The notes: generated by a model from the letters alone, not told the origin. DNA of 64,000 nucleotides from a virus (IMGVR_UViG_3300044627_004527:62001-126000); one strand, 5' to 3'. Shown: positions 8,125 to 16,143, counted from the stretch's first letter. A program made the numbers and translations.

Positions 8125-8463
8125 TCAGTAGTCGTCATCGCCCTCGAAGAGATCGTAGCCCATTGCCTCGTTGTAGCCAGCGGTCCCATGAGACATGCCA
8201 GCGAGCATGGCCCGCTCCGCCTGCTCCTCACCATAGTCGTCATCTTCGTCATCTTCATCTTCATCGCAGAACTCTTCTTGACACAAGACAAGCTGGCCCT
8301 TGACAGGTCGGCGAGACTCAGGGCCAGCTTCTTCTGCGCCGTCAGCGATCCATGTGCTTGTGATGAGGCTGTACTCGTCATCATCAGTGCAGAGCGTCAC
8401 CTTGTGATCGAGGAAGGTCGGGTCCATCTTGGAGATCTTTTCGAGCAGTTCACGATACGTCAT
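8125..8463 (-). CDS. Hypothetical very acidic protein, 112 aa
   Basis: Not recognised. The N-terminus is MTYRELLEKISKMDP; a Glu/Asp run (CDEDEDDEDDDYGEE, about residues 66-80) is followed by another acidic tail ending EGDDDY. Such strongly acidic small phage proteins are sometimes DNA mimics, but nothing here proves it. It is the last gene before the terminator. Confidence 0.78.
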   Translation of the reverse strand: MTYRELLEKISKMDPTFLDHKVTLCTDDDEYSLITSTWIADGAEEAGPESRRPVKGQLVLCQEEFCDEDEDDEDDDYGEEQAERAMLAGMSHGTAGYNEAMGYDLFEGDDDY

Positions 8464-8507
8464 GATACGTTGCCTTGAGAAAGGGCCTTGCGGCCCCGAG
8501 TGTTGTT

Positions 8508-9680
8508 TTAGCCCTGATAGTCTTCAGCGCGATCCACGAGGAGCGCGAAGCCAGGATAGGTGATGTAGAGCTGGTGCTCGTTGATCATGTTCCTGATACC
8601 GTTCCACATGGCGCAGTCATAGATCGAGAACAGGTTCTCCATCTGACGAACGCTGATGAACAGATCTGGGAACTTGTTGAGCATCTTGGTGTGCATGGAG
8701 CGATAGTCAGTCATCGAGAATCCATGCGCCCTGTACATGACAGCCATAGCGAACTGGTTGTTCGTGACGCGCGGACGGAAGCGCTGGCGGATGCCGCCCT
8801 CGATCTTCTTGGCGCTGATCAGCGGCCACATGTCGTGGAGCATCTTGAACGGCGCCGACTCGACGATCTGTGAGATGACAAAGCTGTTCGGCCCTGTCTT
8901 TCTCATGTGCTCAGGCGCCCGCCGCCACTTGTTGGCCAATGCGATCTCTTTGGGCAGGAGCTGCCCGTTGAGCGCCGCGCCAGTGTCACGACCGACGATG
9001 CTGCGATGATCATGCTCGGGAGACGTGGAGAGCCGACGCTTGGTCAGCGTCATCAGATCTGCTGACTTGCGGGTGGTGCTCAGATAGGAAGACACAGCAG
9101 AGAACTTGAGGTCAAGCCGCTTGGTGATCTCTTCCTCGCTCAGGCCACATACCGCGAACAGCAGACCAGCAAGCATCTGCTTGGGATACTGGAGGTTGTC
9201 GATGATGGCCTGCCTGATCTTCATGACCTCTTTGGTCGGCTCGGGCACAGACAGGGCCAGCAGCAGCGTATCGGTGTCGATGTTGCGCAGCGCCGAGTGA
9301 TGCAGGCAGTCCTCGATCAGGTTGTCTCCGCTGATGCGAAGCTGCGGCGTGAACCCTGGGAGCGACCGGCGAGAAATCGTCTTGTACTGCGCAGGATCGT
9401 CTACAACGGGCGAGAACGTGCCGGTGCGAACCCTTGGGGTCTCACTTGAACGGAACGCCTCAGCAGCGCTCTTTGGGGCCTTCTCGACGATGCTTGCCTG
9501 CCGATCCCAGTTGGTGCCCATATCGATCTCAGCAGTTGCTGCTGGCGCGACAGGAGCGGCGACAGTCACCGGGGGCTGGTGCTCGCTCATGCGAGCCTGC
9601 ACTTGGCGCTTGAAGTATTCTGTGAACTCATCCTGACCGTTCTTGACGCTCAGGATGAGGAGATCGAGTTCTTCTGACAT
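8508..9680 (-). CDS. Hypothetical protein with helix-turn-helix-like segment, 390 aa
   Basis: Not recognised as a whole. Around residues 180-215, the segment AVCGLSEEEITKRLDLKFSAVSSYLSTTRK resembles a sigma-region-4/LuxR type helix-turn-helix (pattern only). The N-terminus has a Pro/Ala-rich linker (residues 35-50). The ATG at 9680 follows TGTGAGG from the end of the upstream gene; a GTG four codons earlier is less likely. It could be a regulator or DNA-binding replication factor. Confidence 0.78.
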   Translation of the reverse strand: MSEELDLLILSVKNGQDEFTEYFKRQVQARMSEHQPPVTVAAPVAPAATAEIDMGTNWDRQASIVEKAPKSAAEAFRSSETPRVRTGTFSPVVDDPAQYKTISRRSLPGFTPQLRISGDNLIEDCLHHSALRNIDTDTLLLALSVPEPTKEVMKIRQAIIDNLQYPKQMLAGLLFAVCGLSEEEITKRLDLKFSAVSSYLSTTRKSADLMTLTKRRLSTSPEHDHRSIVGRDTGAALNGQLLPKEIALANKWRRAPEHMRKTGPNSFVISQIVESAPFKMLHDMWPLISAKKIEGGIRQRFRPRVTNNQFAMAVMYRAHGFSMTDYRSMHTKMLNKFPDLFISVRQMENLFSIYDCAMWNGIRNMINEHQLYITYPGFALLVDRAEDYQG

Positions 9681-9688
9681 GTTGTGCC

Positions 9689-10090
9689 TCACACCTTGTC
9701 GTTGTTGATGAACCAGCTCTTGATGTCACCGAACGTACCAGTGACATGAACGAGTCTGTCATGTCTTCCGAGATAAGAAGACGGGTCGTAGAGGTTGAAC
9801 GACTGATCGTCCTTGCGGTCGTGCCAGCACTTGCACAGGAACTTGAGGTTGTCGTCTGCGCGACCAGCAGCATTTACATCGGCAAACCCTGGCATACGAC
9901 CTGCCTCCTTGATCGAGCCGCTGACGATCACCAGCTCACCGCCCTCATCGTTAGGCTGATTCCAGAGTACCACACCACCACCCAGATAAGTGAGCCTGTC
10001 CGCCTGCTCCTTGATATACTGAGGGATGCTCTCTCCCTGCTTGAGGTTGTTGATCCAGAGGGTGATGTCGATGCTGTCCATCGTCTTCAT
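9689..10090 (-). CDS. Hypothetical protein, 133 aa
   Basis: Not recognised. It contains a beta-rich core with LTYLGGGVVLWNQPNDEGGELVIVSGSI and a CKCWH motif near residues 86-90. GGAG precedes the ATG. The start overlaps the stop of 10087-10470 by four bases. Confidence 0.78.
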   Translation of the reverse strand: MKTMDSIDITLWINNLKQGESIPQYIKEQADRLTYLGGGVVLWNQPNDEGGELVIVSGSIKEAGRMPGFADVNAAGRADDNLKFLCKCWHDRKDDQSFNLYDPSSYLGRHDRLVHVTGTFGDIKSWFINNDKV

Positions 10091-10470
10091 GGCTGATACT
10101 CCTGTTCTGACATTCTGATGATGTCCTCGATGTCGAGGACGAGTTGGGCGACAATGATCTCATCGTCGTCTTGGTCTGGGTCTCGGTTGGGCCTGAACAC
10201 TACCCAGTCGAGCATGAGAACACCTTCTTCGATCTTGTGATCGCGGATGTTTCGACAGATCGCGTCGGAGATCTCACGGTAGGGCTGATGCCCTTGGATG
10301 ACATCAGTGTAGCGCAGGCCGAGCGACACATACTTTGCAAGCCGCTGCATCACAGCCTGCTCAGACATGACAGCGCAAGGCACGCTACCAATGAGGTTTT
10401 GGTACTGACCTAGCGGGCTCTCGTGAGCGACCCAGCTATCCCAGTGGCGCACAAAGAGTTGGGGTGTCAC
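10087..10470 (-). CDS. Hypothetical protein, 127 aa, GTG start
   Basis: Not recognised. The start codon is GTG, overlapping the TGA of 10467-10859 (GTGA), with GAGGAC upstream. The C-terminal part is acidic (NRDPDQDDDEIIVAQ). Confidence 0.75.
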   Translation of the reverse strand: MTPQLFVRHWDSWVAHESPLGQYQNLIGSVPCAVMSEQAVMQRLAKYVSLGLRYTDVIQGHQPYREISDAICRNIRDHKIEEGVLMLDWVVFRPNRDPDQDDDEIIVAQLVLDIEDIIRMSEQEYQP

Positions 10471-10859
10471 TTCATGTCCTCGTCGATCAGCTTGAGCGCA
10501 TTTCTGACCATCTTGTACTGGAGATCGTGCTTGCGATCGAACATGAAGCGATCGACGCAGTCGAGGTAGCCGTCGCCCTCGCCGTCGAGCTGAATCGCAG
10601 CGATCGCCGTCATGTTGGTGCCGCCGCCAAACTCGTCCTCGAAGGCGCTCTCTAGCGAGAGACGATCGTCCAGATCCACGCCATAGCCCGCAGCGATCTT
10701 CTTGAGCTGCTCGACGTCTTTGAAGTTGGCGATCGTGCGCTCAGTGATGGCGTGGATCTCATACAGCTCTTCGTAGCCCTGGAGCAGATCTGCGATGCGA
10801 GTGTCGTCGGACTCTCTCGCGAGGGAACGGATCAGATTCTCGAACTCGATATGCGTCAT
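10467..10859 (-). CDS. Hypothetical protein, 130 aa
   Basis: Not recognised. It is acidic and helical, with a FEDEFGGGTNMTAIAAIQLDGEGDGYLD segment. The ATG at 10859 follows AAGGAA in the cluster's usual AAGGAA-GTATC-ATG context; longer in-frame readings run into the ribbon-helix-helix gene. Confidence 0.78.
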   Translation of the reverse strand: MTHIEFENLIRSLARESDDTRIADLLQGYEELYEIHAITERTIANFKDVEQLKKIAAGYGVDLDDRLSLESAFEDEFGGGTNMTAIAAIQLDGEGDGYLDCVDRFMFDRKHDLQYKMVRNALKLIDEDMK

Positions 10860-10887
10860 GATACTTTCCTTGAGATAGGTCGTTTTG

Positions 10888-11139
10888 TTAGAGCTCAATG
10901 ATGGTGAGCACACGCTCACCATCGACCATCCTGACCATGTGCAGCTCGCCGCCTGCGATCCTGTTGTCGATCGCCTTCTCATAGAGGGTCAGGGCCATCT
11001 TGAACGTCTGCACGAGAGAACCATCGCCAGACTTCTGCACAAGATCCTCAAGACGCTGAGCCAGATCTGGCGCGAGCTTGAAGGTGAGCACTGACGTCAT
11101 GCGACCCTTGATCTTATCCTTGAACAGATCCTTTAACAT
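10888..11139 (-). CDS. Ribbon-helix-helix-like DNA-binding protein, 83 aa
   Basis: Residues 14-60 (MTSVLTFKLAPDLAQRLEDLV, then a second helix FKMALTLYEKAI) match the strand-helix-helix pattern of CopG/Arc-type dimeric repressors. The C-terminal HMVRMVDGERVLTIIEL is a beta hairpin. The ATG at 11139 has AAGGAG; a second ATG at 11100 would give just the core domain. It may regulate this cluster. It lies directly downstream of the tRNA-like element. Confidence 0.7.
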   Translation of the reverse strand: MLKDLFKDKIKGRMTSVLTFKLAPDLAQRLEDLVQKSGDGSLVQTFKMALTLYEKAIDNRIAGGELHMVRMVDGERVLTIIEL

Positions 11140-11169
11140 TTGCGACTCCTTGACTGGCACTATTGCCAA

Positions 11170-11238
11170 AGACAGATAGCGGAGTTGAACCGCTCCGGCA
11201 GTTCGCGCTGCCGCCAAGCCCTGTGCTTGGATCTGTCT
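11170..11238 (-). ncRNA. tRNA-like cloverleaf without a canonical anticodon loop
   Basis: Read on the minus strand, the 69 bases fold into a closed four-way junction. It has an 8-bp acceptor (AGACAGAT/ATCTGTCT), a 5-bp D-like arm (CCAAG/CTTGG), a 6-bp anticodon-like arm (CGGCAG/CTGCCG) with loop CGCGAA, and a 5-bp T arm (AGCGG/CCGCT) with loop TTCAACT. The T arm matches the GGTTCRANYCC tRNA consensus. There is no U33, the variable loop is one base, and no CCA is encoded, so it is not a normal decoding tRNA. It sits just upstream of the ribbon-helix-helix gene. Confidence 0.5.
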
Positions 11239-11461
11239 ACTCGTTGGACACCGCGAGCCACGGCTTGGAAAGACCATGTAGCACTGGTCTCAGTCCGTTG
11301 TGGATCTACCACAATCTGTCTCATGCAATCAGCGGAGGTGTAGACAGGAGCGAGGCTCAACTGTCCGGGTGATTTCTGACTCATGAAATGTTAGACTTTA
11401 CTGCACCCTTGCCGAGCCATAGCCAAGTCTAACTAGGCGTTTAGCTCCATAGCTTTAGATC
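11239..11461 (-). ncRNA. Gene-free structured stretch upstream of the tRNA-like element
   Basis: No convincing gene is present. Several hairpins can be drawn on the minus strand: GTTAGACTT/AAGTCTAAC (11390-11433), TTGTGG/CCACAA and AGACCA/TGGTCT. The sequence lies between 11462-11947 and the tRNA-like cloverleaf, and may form one larger RNA with it. This is inference. Confidence 0.3.
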
Positions 11462-11947
11462 TTACTTGTTCCTGCGCAGCCCGAGGCAGCGGAGGATCGG
11501 CACCCATGTGCCGTTGGGGAGCTTGGCTCTCGTCGTCTCGAAGCCGAGGAGATCGCCGGGACAGACAAAGTCGATGCGACCCTTGCCCCACATGACCTCA
11601 CAGACAGCCTGAGAGGCTACATACAGCGCGCCCTCGATCGGCTCAGGCTCAGGCAGGATGTCTTGCTCGTCAGGACCAGAGAGGTTGTTGGTCGTGAACT
11701 CGACATCGACCACAGTATCGTAGATCTCGACGGCACAGGAGATCGTCTCAGTCGCGTTCCTGTATGAGCGCTCAGCGAGGAGCTGGGTGTAGATCTCGCC
11801 TTCGATCTCCCGAGCAGCAGCCAGGGTCTTGGATGGGGCCAGCGAGATGAAGGCCCCATCGCAGCTCTCGATGCGGAGATGGAAGGAGAGGAGAGAGATG
11901 AGGACAGATTGAGGCAGCTCTTTCTTCTGCACACCAGTGAACAGCAT
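11462..11947 (-). CDS. Hypothetical protein, 161 aa
   Basis: Not recognised. The N-terminal half is hydrophobic/beta; the C-terminal half contains CEVMWGKGRIDFVCPGDLLGFETTRAKLPNGTWVPILRCLGLRRNK. AAAGGTGACGTC precedes the ATG, the same leader as the upstream gene. Confidence 0.78.
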   Translation of the reverse strand: MLFTGVQKKELPQSVLISLLSFHLRIESCDGAFISLAPSKTLAAAREIEGEIYTQLLAERSYRNATETISCAVEIYDTVVDVEFTTNNLSGPDEQDILPEPEPIEGALYVASQAVCEVMWGKGRIDFVCPGDLLGFETTRAKLPNGTWVPILRCLGLRRNK

Positions 11948-11988
11948 GACGTCACCTTTAGTTTTTTGTTATATAACGTGGCCACAGC

Positions 11989-12381
11989 TCAGTCTTCATC
12001 GCCAGTCGGATAGTTTTCTGGCGTGAGCGGCTCTCCGTCTTCGGTGAAGAAGTCTTTGTAGTCCCAGTCGTTCTTGCGGTCGCTATCGGCGTCATCCCAG
12101 AGATCATCATGGCAGATCGCCACTTCTTGATCGAGGACATGAGCCATAGCGAGCACGACAAGATGTCGAGCTTGCATCTTCTCAGGCGTGATCGACCCCA
12201 CGCGCGAGACATGAGGATACATGTCCAGGAAGGTCGAGATCATGTGGCCAGAACACAGGTAGTCGTAGAGAGAGGGGATCTGCTTTGACAGTTCGGGGTC
12301 GTGCGGGGCCGCCCGCATCATCGCGGACATCATGTCAGCACAAAGTTGTTGCAGATAGTATTCGGAGAACTTGAGATTCAT
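11989..12381 (-). CDS. Hypothetical protein, 130 aa
   Basis: Not recognised. The helical N-terminus is methionine-rich (QLCADMMSAMMRAAP); the C-terminus is acidic. The ATG at 12381 follows AAGGTGACGTC. It is the first gene after the promoter at 12439-12467. Confidence 0.78.
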   Translation of the reverse strand: MNLKFSEYYLQQLCADMMSAMMRAAPHDPELSKQIPSLYDYLCSGHMISTFLDMYPHVSRVGSITPEKMQARHLVVLAMAHVLDQEVAICHDDLWDDADSDRKNDWDYKDFFTEDGEPLTPENYPTGDED

Positions 12382-12407
12382 GACGTCACCTTGAGGCTTG
12401 ATGTTGA

Positions 12408-12437
12408 AATGGTCGGGGCCACACTGCCCCGACCATT
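12408..12437 (-). promoter_or_regulatory. 5' mRNA hairpin
   Basis: AATGGTCGGGGC and GCCCCGACCATT form a perfect 12-bp stem with loop AGTGTG. It starts within about six bases of the -10 box of the promoter at 12439-12467. The transcript would therefore begin with this hairpin, as expected of a 5' stabiliser; the long T run is on the plus strand, so it is not a minus-strand terminator. Confidence 0.6.
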
Positions 12438-12438
12438 T

Positions 12439-12467
12439 TTTATAGTGCATCACTAATAATGATGCAA
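12439..12467 (-). promoter_or_regulatory. Minus-strand promoter (TTGCAT, 17, TATAAA)
   Basis: The best member of the family: -35 TTGCAT, exact 17-base spacer with TTAGTGAT, -10 TATAAA, then AAATGG. The -35 and spacer also form the palindrome TGCATCA-N7-TGATGCA, a possible operator. It lies immediately after the stop of 12482-13555. Confidence 0.75.
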
Positions 12468-12481
12468 CGATTTTTTAGCGA

Positions 12482-13555
12482 TCACTTCTGGTAGACGGCG
12501 GCGTCATCGCTCTGGAGATGATCCACGTCGGCCACCTTGAAGCGCTGCAAGCCACGCTCGCTGAGCAGCACACAGCGCTTCAGCTCATCGCGATACTCGC
12601 GCAGGTTGTCGAGAGAGACGCCGCCACCGACAGAACCAGCGGTCAAGGTGCTCTCGACGCGGTAGACGATGCTATACATCGAGTCATGCCAGCAGAAGCT
12701 GACGCAGTCCCAGTAGGCGCCGAAGTCACCACCGTTGTACTCATAGCCCATCAGATCCAGCAGAGTATAGCGGCCATTGAGCTGCTTGATCTCATCCTCA
12801 GAACGCTCGAAGTGATACTCAGGGCTCTCGATGAACTCATCGAGACAGTCGATCATGCCTTCGAGGGCGCGATGAGAGCAGATGGGGCACTCGCCGTTGT
12901 AGGCAGTATGGCTATCAGGCTCGCAGCGACACTGGATCTTGTTGGCGAGCCCGAGCTTGTCGAACAGCGGGATCTGGTTCCAGTCGCCGATGGGGATCGA
13001 GAAGAAGTCCTGATGCCTGCCATGACCGGGACGCGGGTCATCGAACGTCCGCAAGGCCTTGATGGCCTTCTTGAGATCGCTCTTGTTGACGCCGACCTTC
13101 TGGGCGACCTGTGCCAGCTCGATCTCGCGCTTGTGAGTGCTCGGCTGTGGGTAGTTGGTGACCTCGACATGCTCGTTCATGTAGCGAGCCTTGGGGGTCT
13201 GGTCCTCGCCCTCCTTGACCACATCGATCCATGCGAGGTTGATCGTGGCCTCGCCGCGCTTGATCATGTAGTCGTAGGCGCGACCAGAGACAGACTGCGT
13301 GGTCACGACGACGTACATCTGGTTGTTCTTGAGCGCGCGACGCTTGACGCGCTTGATGAGATTGTCGCGCGCAGCGACGCAGGCTGCTTGATTGTCACCC
13401 AGACGACGCGCGAGCGGATGCAGATCGACGAACCTGGGGGTGATCGCCTTGTCCTGGACCTCGGCCTCGAAGCCATAGAGGGTGTAGTCCTTGGCGAGGA
13501 AGGCGAGACAGACGGCGACGGTGTAGGGGCTGGGAGCATTGTAGCGCTGCTTCAT
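12482..13555 (-). CDS. Hypothetical protein with Cys cluster, 357 aa
   Basis: Not recognised. A cysteine group CRCEPDSHTAYNGECPICS (about residues 208-226) could bind zinc. The N-terminal part is basic (LIKRVKRRALKNNQ). The region around HKREIELAQVAQKVGVNKSDLKKAIKAL suggests a helix-turn-helix. It may be a nucleic-acid-binding protein. The ATG at 13555 has AGAGAAG upstream, and the tRNA-Glu gene lies only 60 bases upstream. Confidence 0.78.
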   Translation of the reverse strand: MKQRYNAPSPYTVAVCLAFLAKDYTLYGFEAEVQDKAITPRFVDLHPLARRLGDNQAACVAARDNLIKRVKRRALKNNQMYVVVTTQSVSGRAYDYMIKRGEATINLAWIDVVKEGEDQTPKARYMNEHVEVTNYPQPSTHKREIELAQVAQKVGVNKSDLKKAIKALRTFDDPRPGHGRHQDFFSIPIGDWNQIPLFDKLGLANKIQCRCEPDSHTAYNGECPICSHRALEGMIDCLDEFIESPEYHFERSEDEIKQLNGRYTLLDLMGYEYNGGDFGAYWDCVSFCWHDSMYSIVYRVESTLTAGSVGGGVSLDNLREYRDELKRCVLLSERGLQRFKVADVDHLQSDDAAVYQK

Positions 13556-13616
13556 GATACTTCTCTTGATGCTTGAGGTTTGACACTGGAGACACTCTGA
13601 GGGCGCTTGCGCGCAG

Positions 13617-13689
13617 TAGCGTTGGCGGGATTTGAACCCAGCACCTTCGGATTGAAAGTCCGACCGCCTGACCATTAGCAGACAACGCC
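13617..13689 (-). tRNA. tRNA-Glu (UUC)
   Basis: This is a 73-base cloverleaf. Its 7-bp acceptor is GGCGTTG/CAACGCT, with a D arm TGCT/GGCG containing two wobbles and an anticodon arm TCGGA/TCCGA with loop CTTTCAA (anticodon TTC). The T arm has a GTTCAAATC loop region and one C-C mismatch at its base. CCA is not encoded. It lies between 13555 and 13711 in the cluster's transcript direction. Confidence 0.85.
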
Positions 13690-13710
13690 TCGATCCCCCC
13701 CCCGTAGAGA

Positions 13711-13980
13711 TCAGTCCCCGCCGCCTGAGCCGCCATCGCAGCCAGCGTCACAGGACGTTGAGTCACACGAGACATCACAGGACAGAGGTGTCTCGATATT
13801 GTCGAAGTATTCGATGTTCGAGACGTTCAGGATCTTCTGAGCATCAGACATCTCTCGATGTTTTCGATCCATGTGCTTCTCGATCATCAATCGAGACTCA
13901 CGCTCTTGGCGAGCAGCGCTCACCACAGCGAAGATCAACATAAATCCGAACATAACGATCACAGCGATGAAGACGTACAC
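13711..13980 (-). CDS. Small membrane protein with Cys-rich tail, 89 aa
   Basis: Not recognised. Residues 2-22 (YVFIAVIVMFGFMLIFAVVSA) form one transmembrane helix, followed by a charged linker and a C-terminus with a repeated Cys pattern (CDVSCDSTSCDAGCDGGSGGGD, split here for reading: CDVSCDS, TSCDAGCD, GGSGGGD). The start is GTG with AAGGAG upstream. A metal-binding or lipid-anchored role cannot be decided. Confidence 0.72.
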   Translation of the reverse strand: MYVFIAVIVMFGFMLIFAVVSAARQERESRLMIEKHMDRKHREMSDAQKILNVSNIEYFDNIETPLSCDVSCDSTSCDAGCDGGSGGGD

Positions 13981-13997
13981 ATTGTCTCCTTGACAGC

Positions 13998-14228
13998 TTA
14001 GATGGGAGAGGTGAAGCGCACGACATCTTCGTACTGGTCGTGCTCGTCAGGGTAGCGGATCTCGATGATCCGCGTATAGCAGGCATACCACTGCCCATCG
14101 ATCTCGATCACACCGTAGTCGGTGCAGTCGTCAGGATTGCCATGCTCGACACCGCAGATCCAGAACTTGGCCTCGCGCTCGTTGTTAAATGGTCCGCACT
14201 GATTGATTTGGCGCTTGTAGTCTTCCAT
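13998..14228 (-). CDS. Hypothetical protein, 76 aa
   Basis: Not recognised. It is acidic and beta-rich, with DDCTDYGVIEIDGQWYACYTR in the middle. The ATG at 14228 has AGGAG eight bases upstream; an in-frame GTG three codons earlier is too close to that site. Confidence 0.72.
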   Translation of the reverse strand: MEDYKRQINQCGPFNNEREAKFWICGVEHGNPDDCTDYGVIEIDGQWYACYTRIIEIRYPDEHDQYEDVVRFTSPI

Positions 14229-14261
14229 CACTGACACTCCTGCTTGAGGTTATGGCACCAG

Positions 14262-14335
14262 AACAGCGTGAGGGACTTGAACCCACATGGTAGGACTTAG
14301 AAGATCCTTGCATTATCCAATTATGCTAACGCTGC
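14262..14335 (-). tRNA. tRNA-Arg (UCU)
   Basis: This is a 74-base cloverleaf. Its 7-bp acceptor is GCAGCGT/ACGCTGT with one G-U pair, with D arm GCAT/ATGC and anticodon arm AGGAT/GTCCT with loop CTTCTAA (anticodon TCT, reading AGA). The T arm has loop TTCAAGT and one T-T mismatch. CCA is not encoded. AGA is a codon often served by phage-borne tRNAs. Confidence 0.85.
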
Positions 14336-14375
14336 TGACGCGCCAGAGAGAGGCTCTGGCGCTTGAGAGAACTGA

Positions 14376-15191
14376 TCAGCCGTTGGGCTGATCCTCGCCG
14401 CTTGTGATGCTCGCTGGACGACGATCCGCGACGACCTGAGCCTTCACACGCTCACTCTGCGTCGGCTTCGGCTGACGCTGGGGCTTGGGCTTGGCGATGA
14501 CGGGGCGATTGTCAGTCTTGGTCTTCGCCTTGCGAGAGATGCGCAGACAAGCTGTCTTGGGATCGAAGCGCTGGAAGGACTTGATGTAGCGCGCGACGCG
14601 CTTTGCATCGTCCTTCTCGTCCCAGAAGCCAGGGTTGGCGGCGCTGGTGTCATTGAGGAACTCCAGCAGCGCAGAGACGAGCGCAGGACGCCTGCCGACA
14701 TCGTAGGCCTTGTCGGGCGGCAGACTGACAGACACTCGATCATCGACGACCTTGAGGTCAAAGTAGTCGACGCCCATGTCCTCGCAGAAGTAGGTGAGCG
14801 CGAAGATCACCAGCGCCTTCTGGTCAGGCTTGAAGCGGTTGTCTCGCAGACACATGCCGCTCACCGTCGTACCCAGGCCCTTCTTCTGCGAGTACACAGA
14901 GTAGAGCTGGGGCACAGCTTCGATCGCCCGCTTGATACGCGCGACACTCTCTTCCTTCGGCAGGTTGTGCAGCTCGGTGAGCTGCGCCGAGATGACTCGG
15001 TTGACCTTGGGATCGACCTCGTCAGCATACCATGTCACATGGATGCGGTTGACATCGCCATCTTCTGGCAGAAAGATATGCTTGATCTGCGCACCTTGCG
15101 CAGCCGCACGCTCCAGCCAGTAGAGGAACATGGAGAGGTCGCTTGCCTTCTTGAAGGCGGGGCGATCGGTATTCTTGTTCTGATTGCTCAT
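14376..15191 (-). CDS. Hypothetical protein, 271 aa
   Basis: Not recognised. It has a folded N-terminal domain of about 210 residues, then a basic low-complexity tail (KPKPQRQPKPTQSERVK) ending DQPNG. AAAGG precedes the ATG at 15191. The tail suggests nucleic-acid contact; this is inference. Confidence 0.78.
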   Translation of the reverse strand: MSNQNKNTDRPAFKKASDLSMFLYWLERAAAQGAQIKHIFLPEDGDVNRIHVTWYADEVDPKVNRVISAQLTELHNLPKEESVARIKRAIEAVPQLYSVYSQKKGLGTTVSGMCLRDNRFKPDQKALVIFALTYFCEDMGVDYFDLKVVDDRVSVSLPPDKAYDVGRRPALVSALLEFLNDTSAANPGFWDEKDDAKRVARYIKSFQRFDPKTACLRISRKAKTKTDNRPVIAKPKPQRQPKPTQSERVKAQVVADRRPASITSGEDQPNG

Positions 15192-15229
15192 CTTGAAACC
15201 TTTTGAGTTGAGATACAAAATTTTCAGGT

Positions 15230-15258
15230 AGTATCAAACTTCACTTGATATTTGCGAC
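15230..15258 (-). promoter_or_regulatory. Possible minus-strand promoter
   Basis: GTCGCA, 17 bases and GATACT lie upstream of 14376-15191. The region also holds an inverted repeat TTTTCAGGTAGT...ACTACCTGAAAA (15220-15270), so the sites may be read as a hairpin instead. Confidence 0.35.
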
Positions 15259-15291
15259 ACTACCTGAAAAACACACGACACACTGCCGCAG

Positions 15292-15639
15292 TTAGGCGCG
15301 CTTCAGCTCGCGATGGACCTTGTAGGCCGCACCCATCTTGCGGCGGAACTTCGAGGCCTGACGAGCGGTGTTCTTCACACCTGCCAGCTCACACGCCTCC
15401 TTGAACGCCTCGCTTGAGGCGGCGAACTGCTCGTTCGTGACCTCTGGCTTCTCCTGCGGATAGGCCGGACATGGGGACGCCATCGCATCAGCGAAGCGGA
15501 GAAGGATCGCGTCGAGACCGGGATTCTTCTCCGGCGTGCCAGCATCGCTCGTCGCCCGGTGGCGCTGCCACCACGACGTGAGGAACTCGGCGTTGTTGTT
15601 TGCGAACTCGAACAGGATGGGGCTCAATGAACGGGCCAT
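15292..15639 (-). CDS. Hypothetical protein, 115 aa
   Basis: Not recognised. It is helical and basic at the C-terminus (ARQASKFRRKMGAAYKVHRELKRA). AAAGGTATCAGTC precedes the ATG. It is the first gene after the promoter at 15701-15729. Confidence 0.78.
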   Translation of the reverse strand: MARSLSPILFEFANNNAEFLTSWWQRHRATSDAGTPEKNPGLDAILLRFADAMASPCPAYPQEKPEVTNEQFAASSEAFKEACELAGVKNTARQASKFRRKMGAAYKVHRELKRA

Positions 15640-15700
15640 GACTGATACCTTTGGATGAGCAGGACGACATGTCCTGGGTCAGCTTGTTTGCTGATGTCTC

Positions 15701-15758
15701 TTGATAGCGTGACACTGTTAAAATGGCAACGAGATTTTTAGGCCTCGTTGCCATTTTT
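15701..15758 (-). promoter_or_regulatory. Fused terminator hairpin and promoter
   Basis: Arms AAATGGCAACGAG (15721-15733) and CTCGTTGCCATTT (15744-15756) form a 13-bp hairpin with T runs on both sides, so it can terminate in either direction. On the minus strand the -35 TTGCCA (15724-15729) lies inside the downstream arm. It is followed after 17 bases by -10 TATCAA (15701-15706). Terminator and promoter therefore overlap. Confidence 0.65.
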
Positions 15759-15781
15759 ATTACTACTGGAAAATGGGGCAC

Positions 15782-16143
15782 CGATGCTCTGTGGCCAGAC
15801 CTCTAACGAGCGTCTTGGTTGAGAGCTTTGGGTCTGTTACATGATTGTACTCACGCTCGGTCGTAGAAAGCCTCTACGGGGCTATTTGACGCCTCACAGC
15901 GAGGTCTTGAGTATCTTGGCTCGGTATAAATATGGGCTGAGCGACTGATCAGGGCGGGTCTCTACACATATTGGCTGGCCTTCATGGCTTTAATGTTCGG
16001 GTGGATGTTGTCGCGGTGGCGAAGGTGCGGTGCCACCTGAGAGGAGATCTTGAACGGGTCATCGTGCCTCTTTCACAACGAACCACTGACACCACCTACC
16101 GCGAAGGGCAGACGATGTCAAGGGAGTTGGGAGGTCGTCGAAG
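15782..16143. other. Gene-free stretch, possible structured RNA
   Basis: No gene with a ribosome site and plausible composition was found on either strand. Short hairpins are visible on the minus strand, such as AGCC-CCGTAGA-GGCT and CCTC-GCTGT-GAGG, and AGACC/GGTCT pair across about 40 bases. The role is unknown. Confidence 0.3.

Noticed and set aside
11160-11384. 74-codon minus-strand frame
   Set aside because: Crosses the whole tRNA-like cloverleaf and lacks a ribosome site.
12518-13576. Long plus-strand open frame opposite the 12482-13555 gene
   Set aside because: Mirror of a GC-rich-third-position gene; the minus-strand gene has the ribosome site and better composition.
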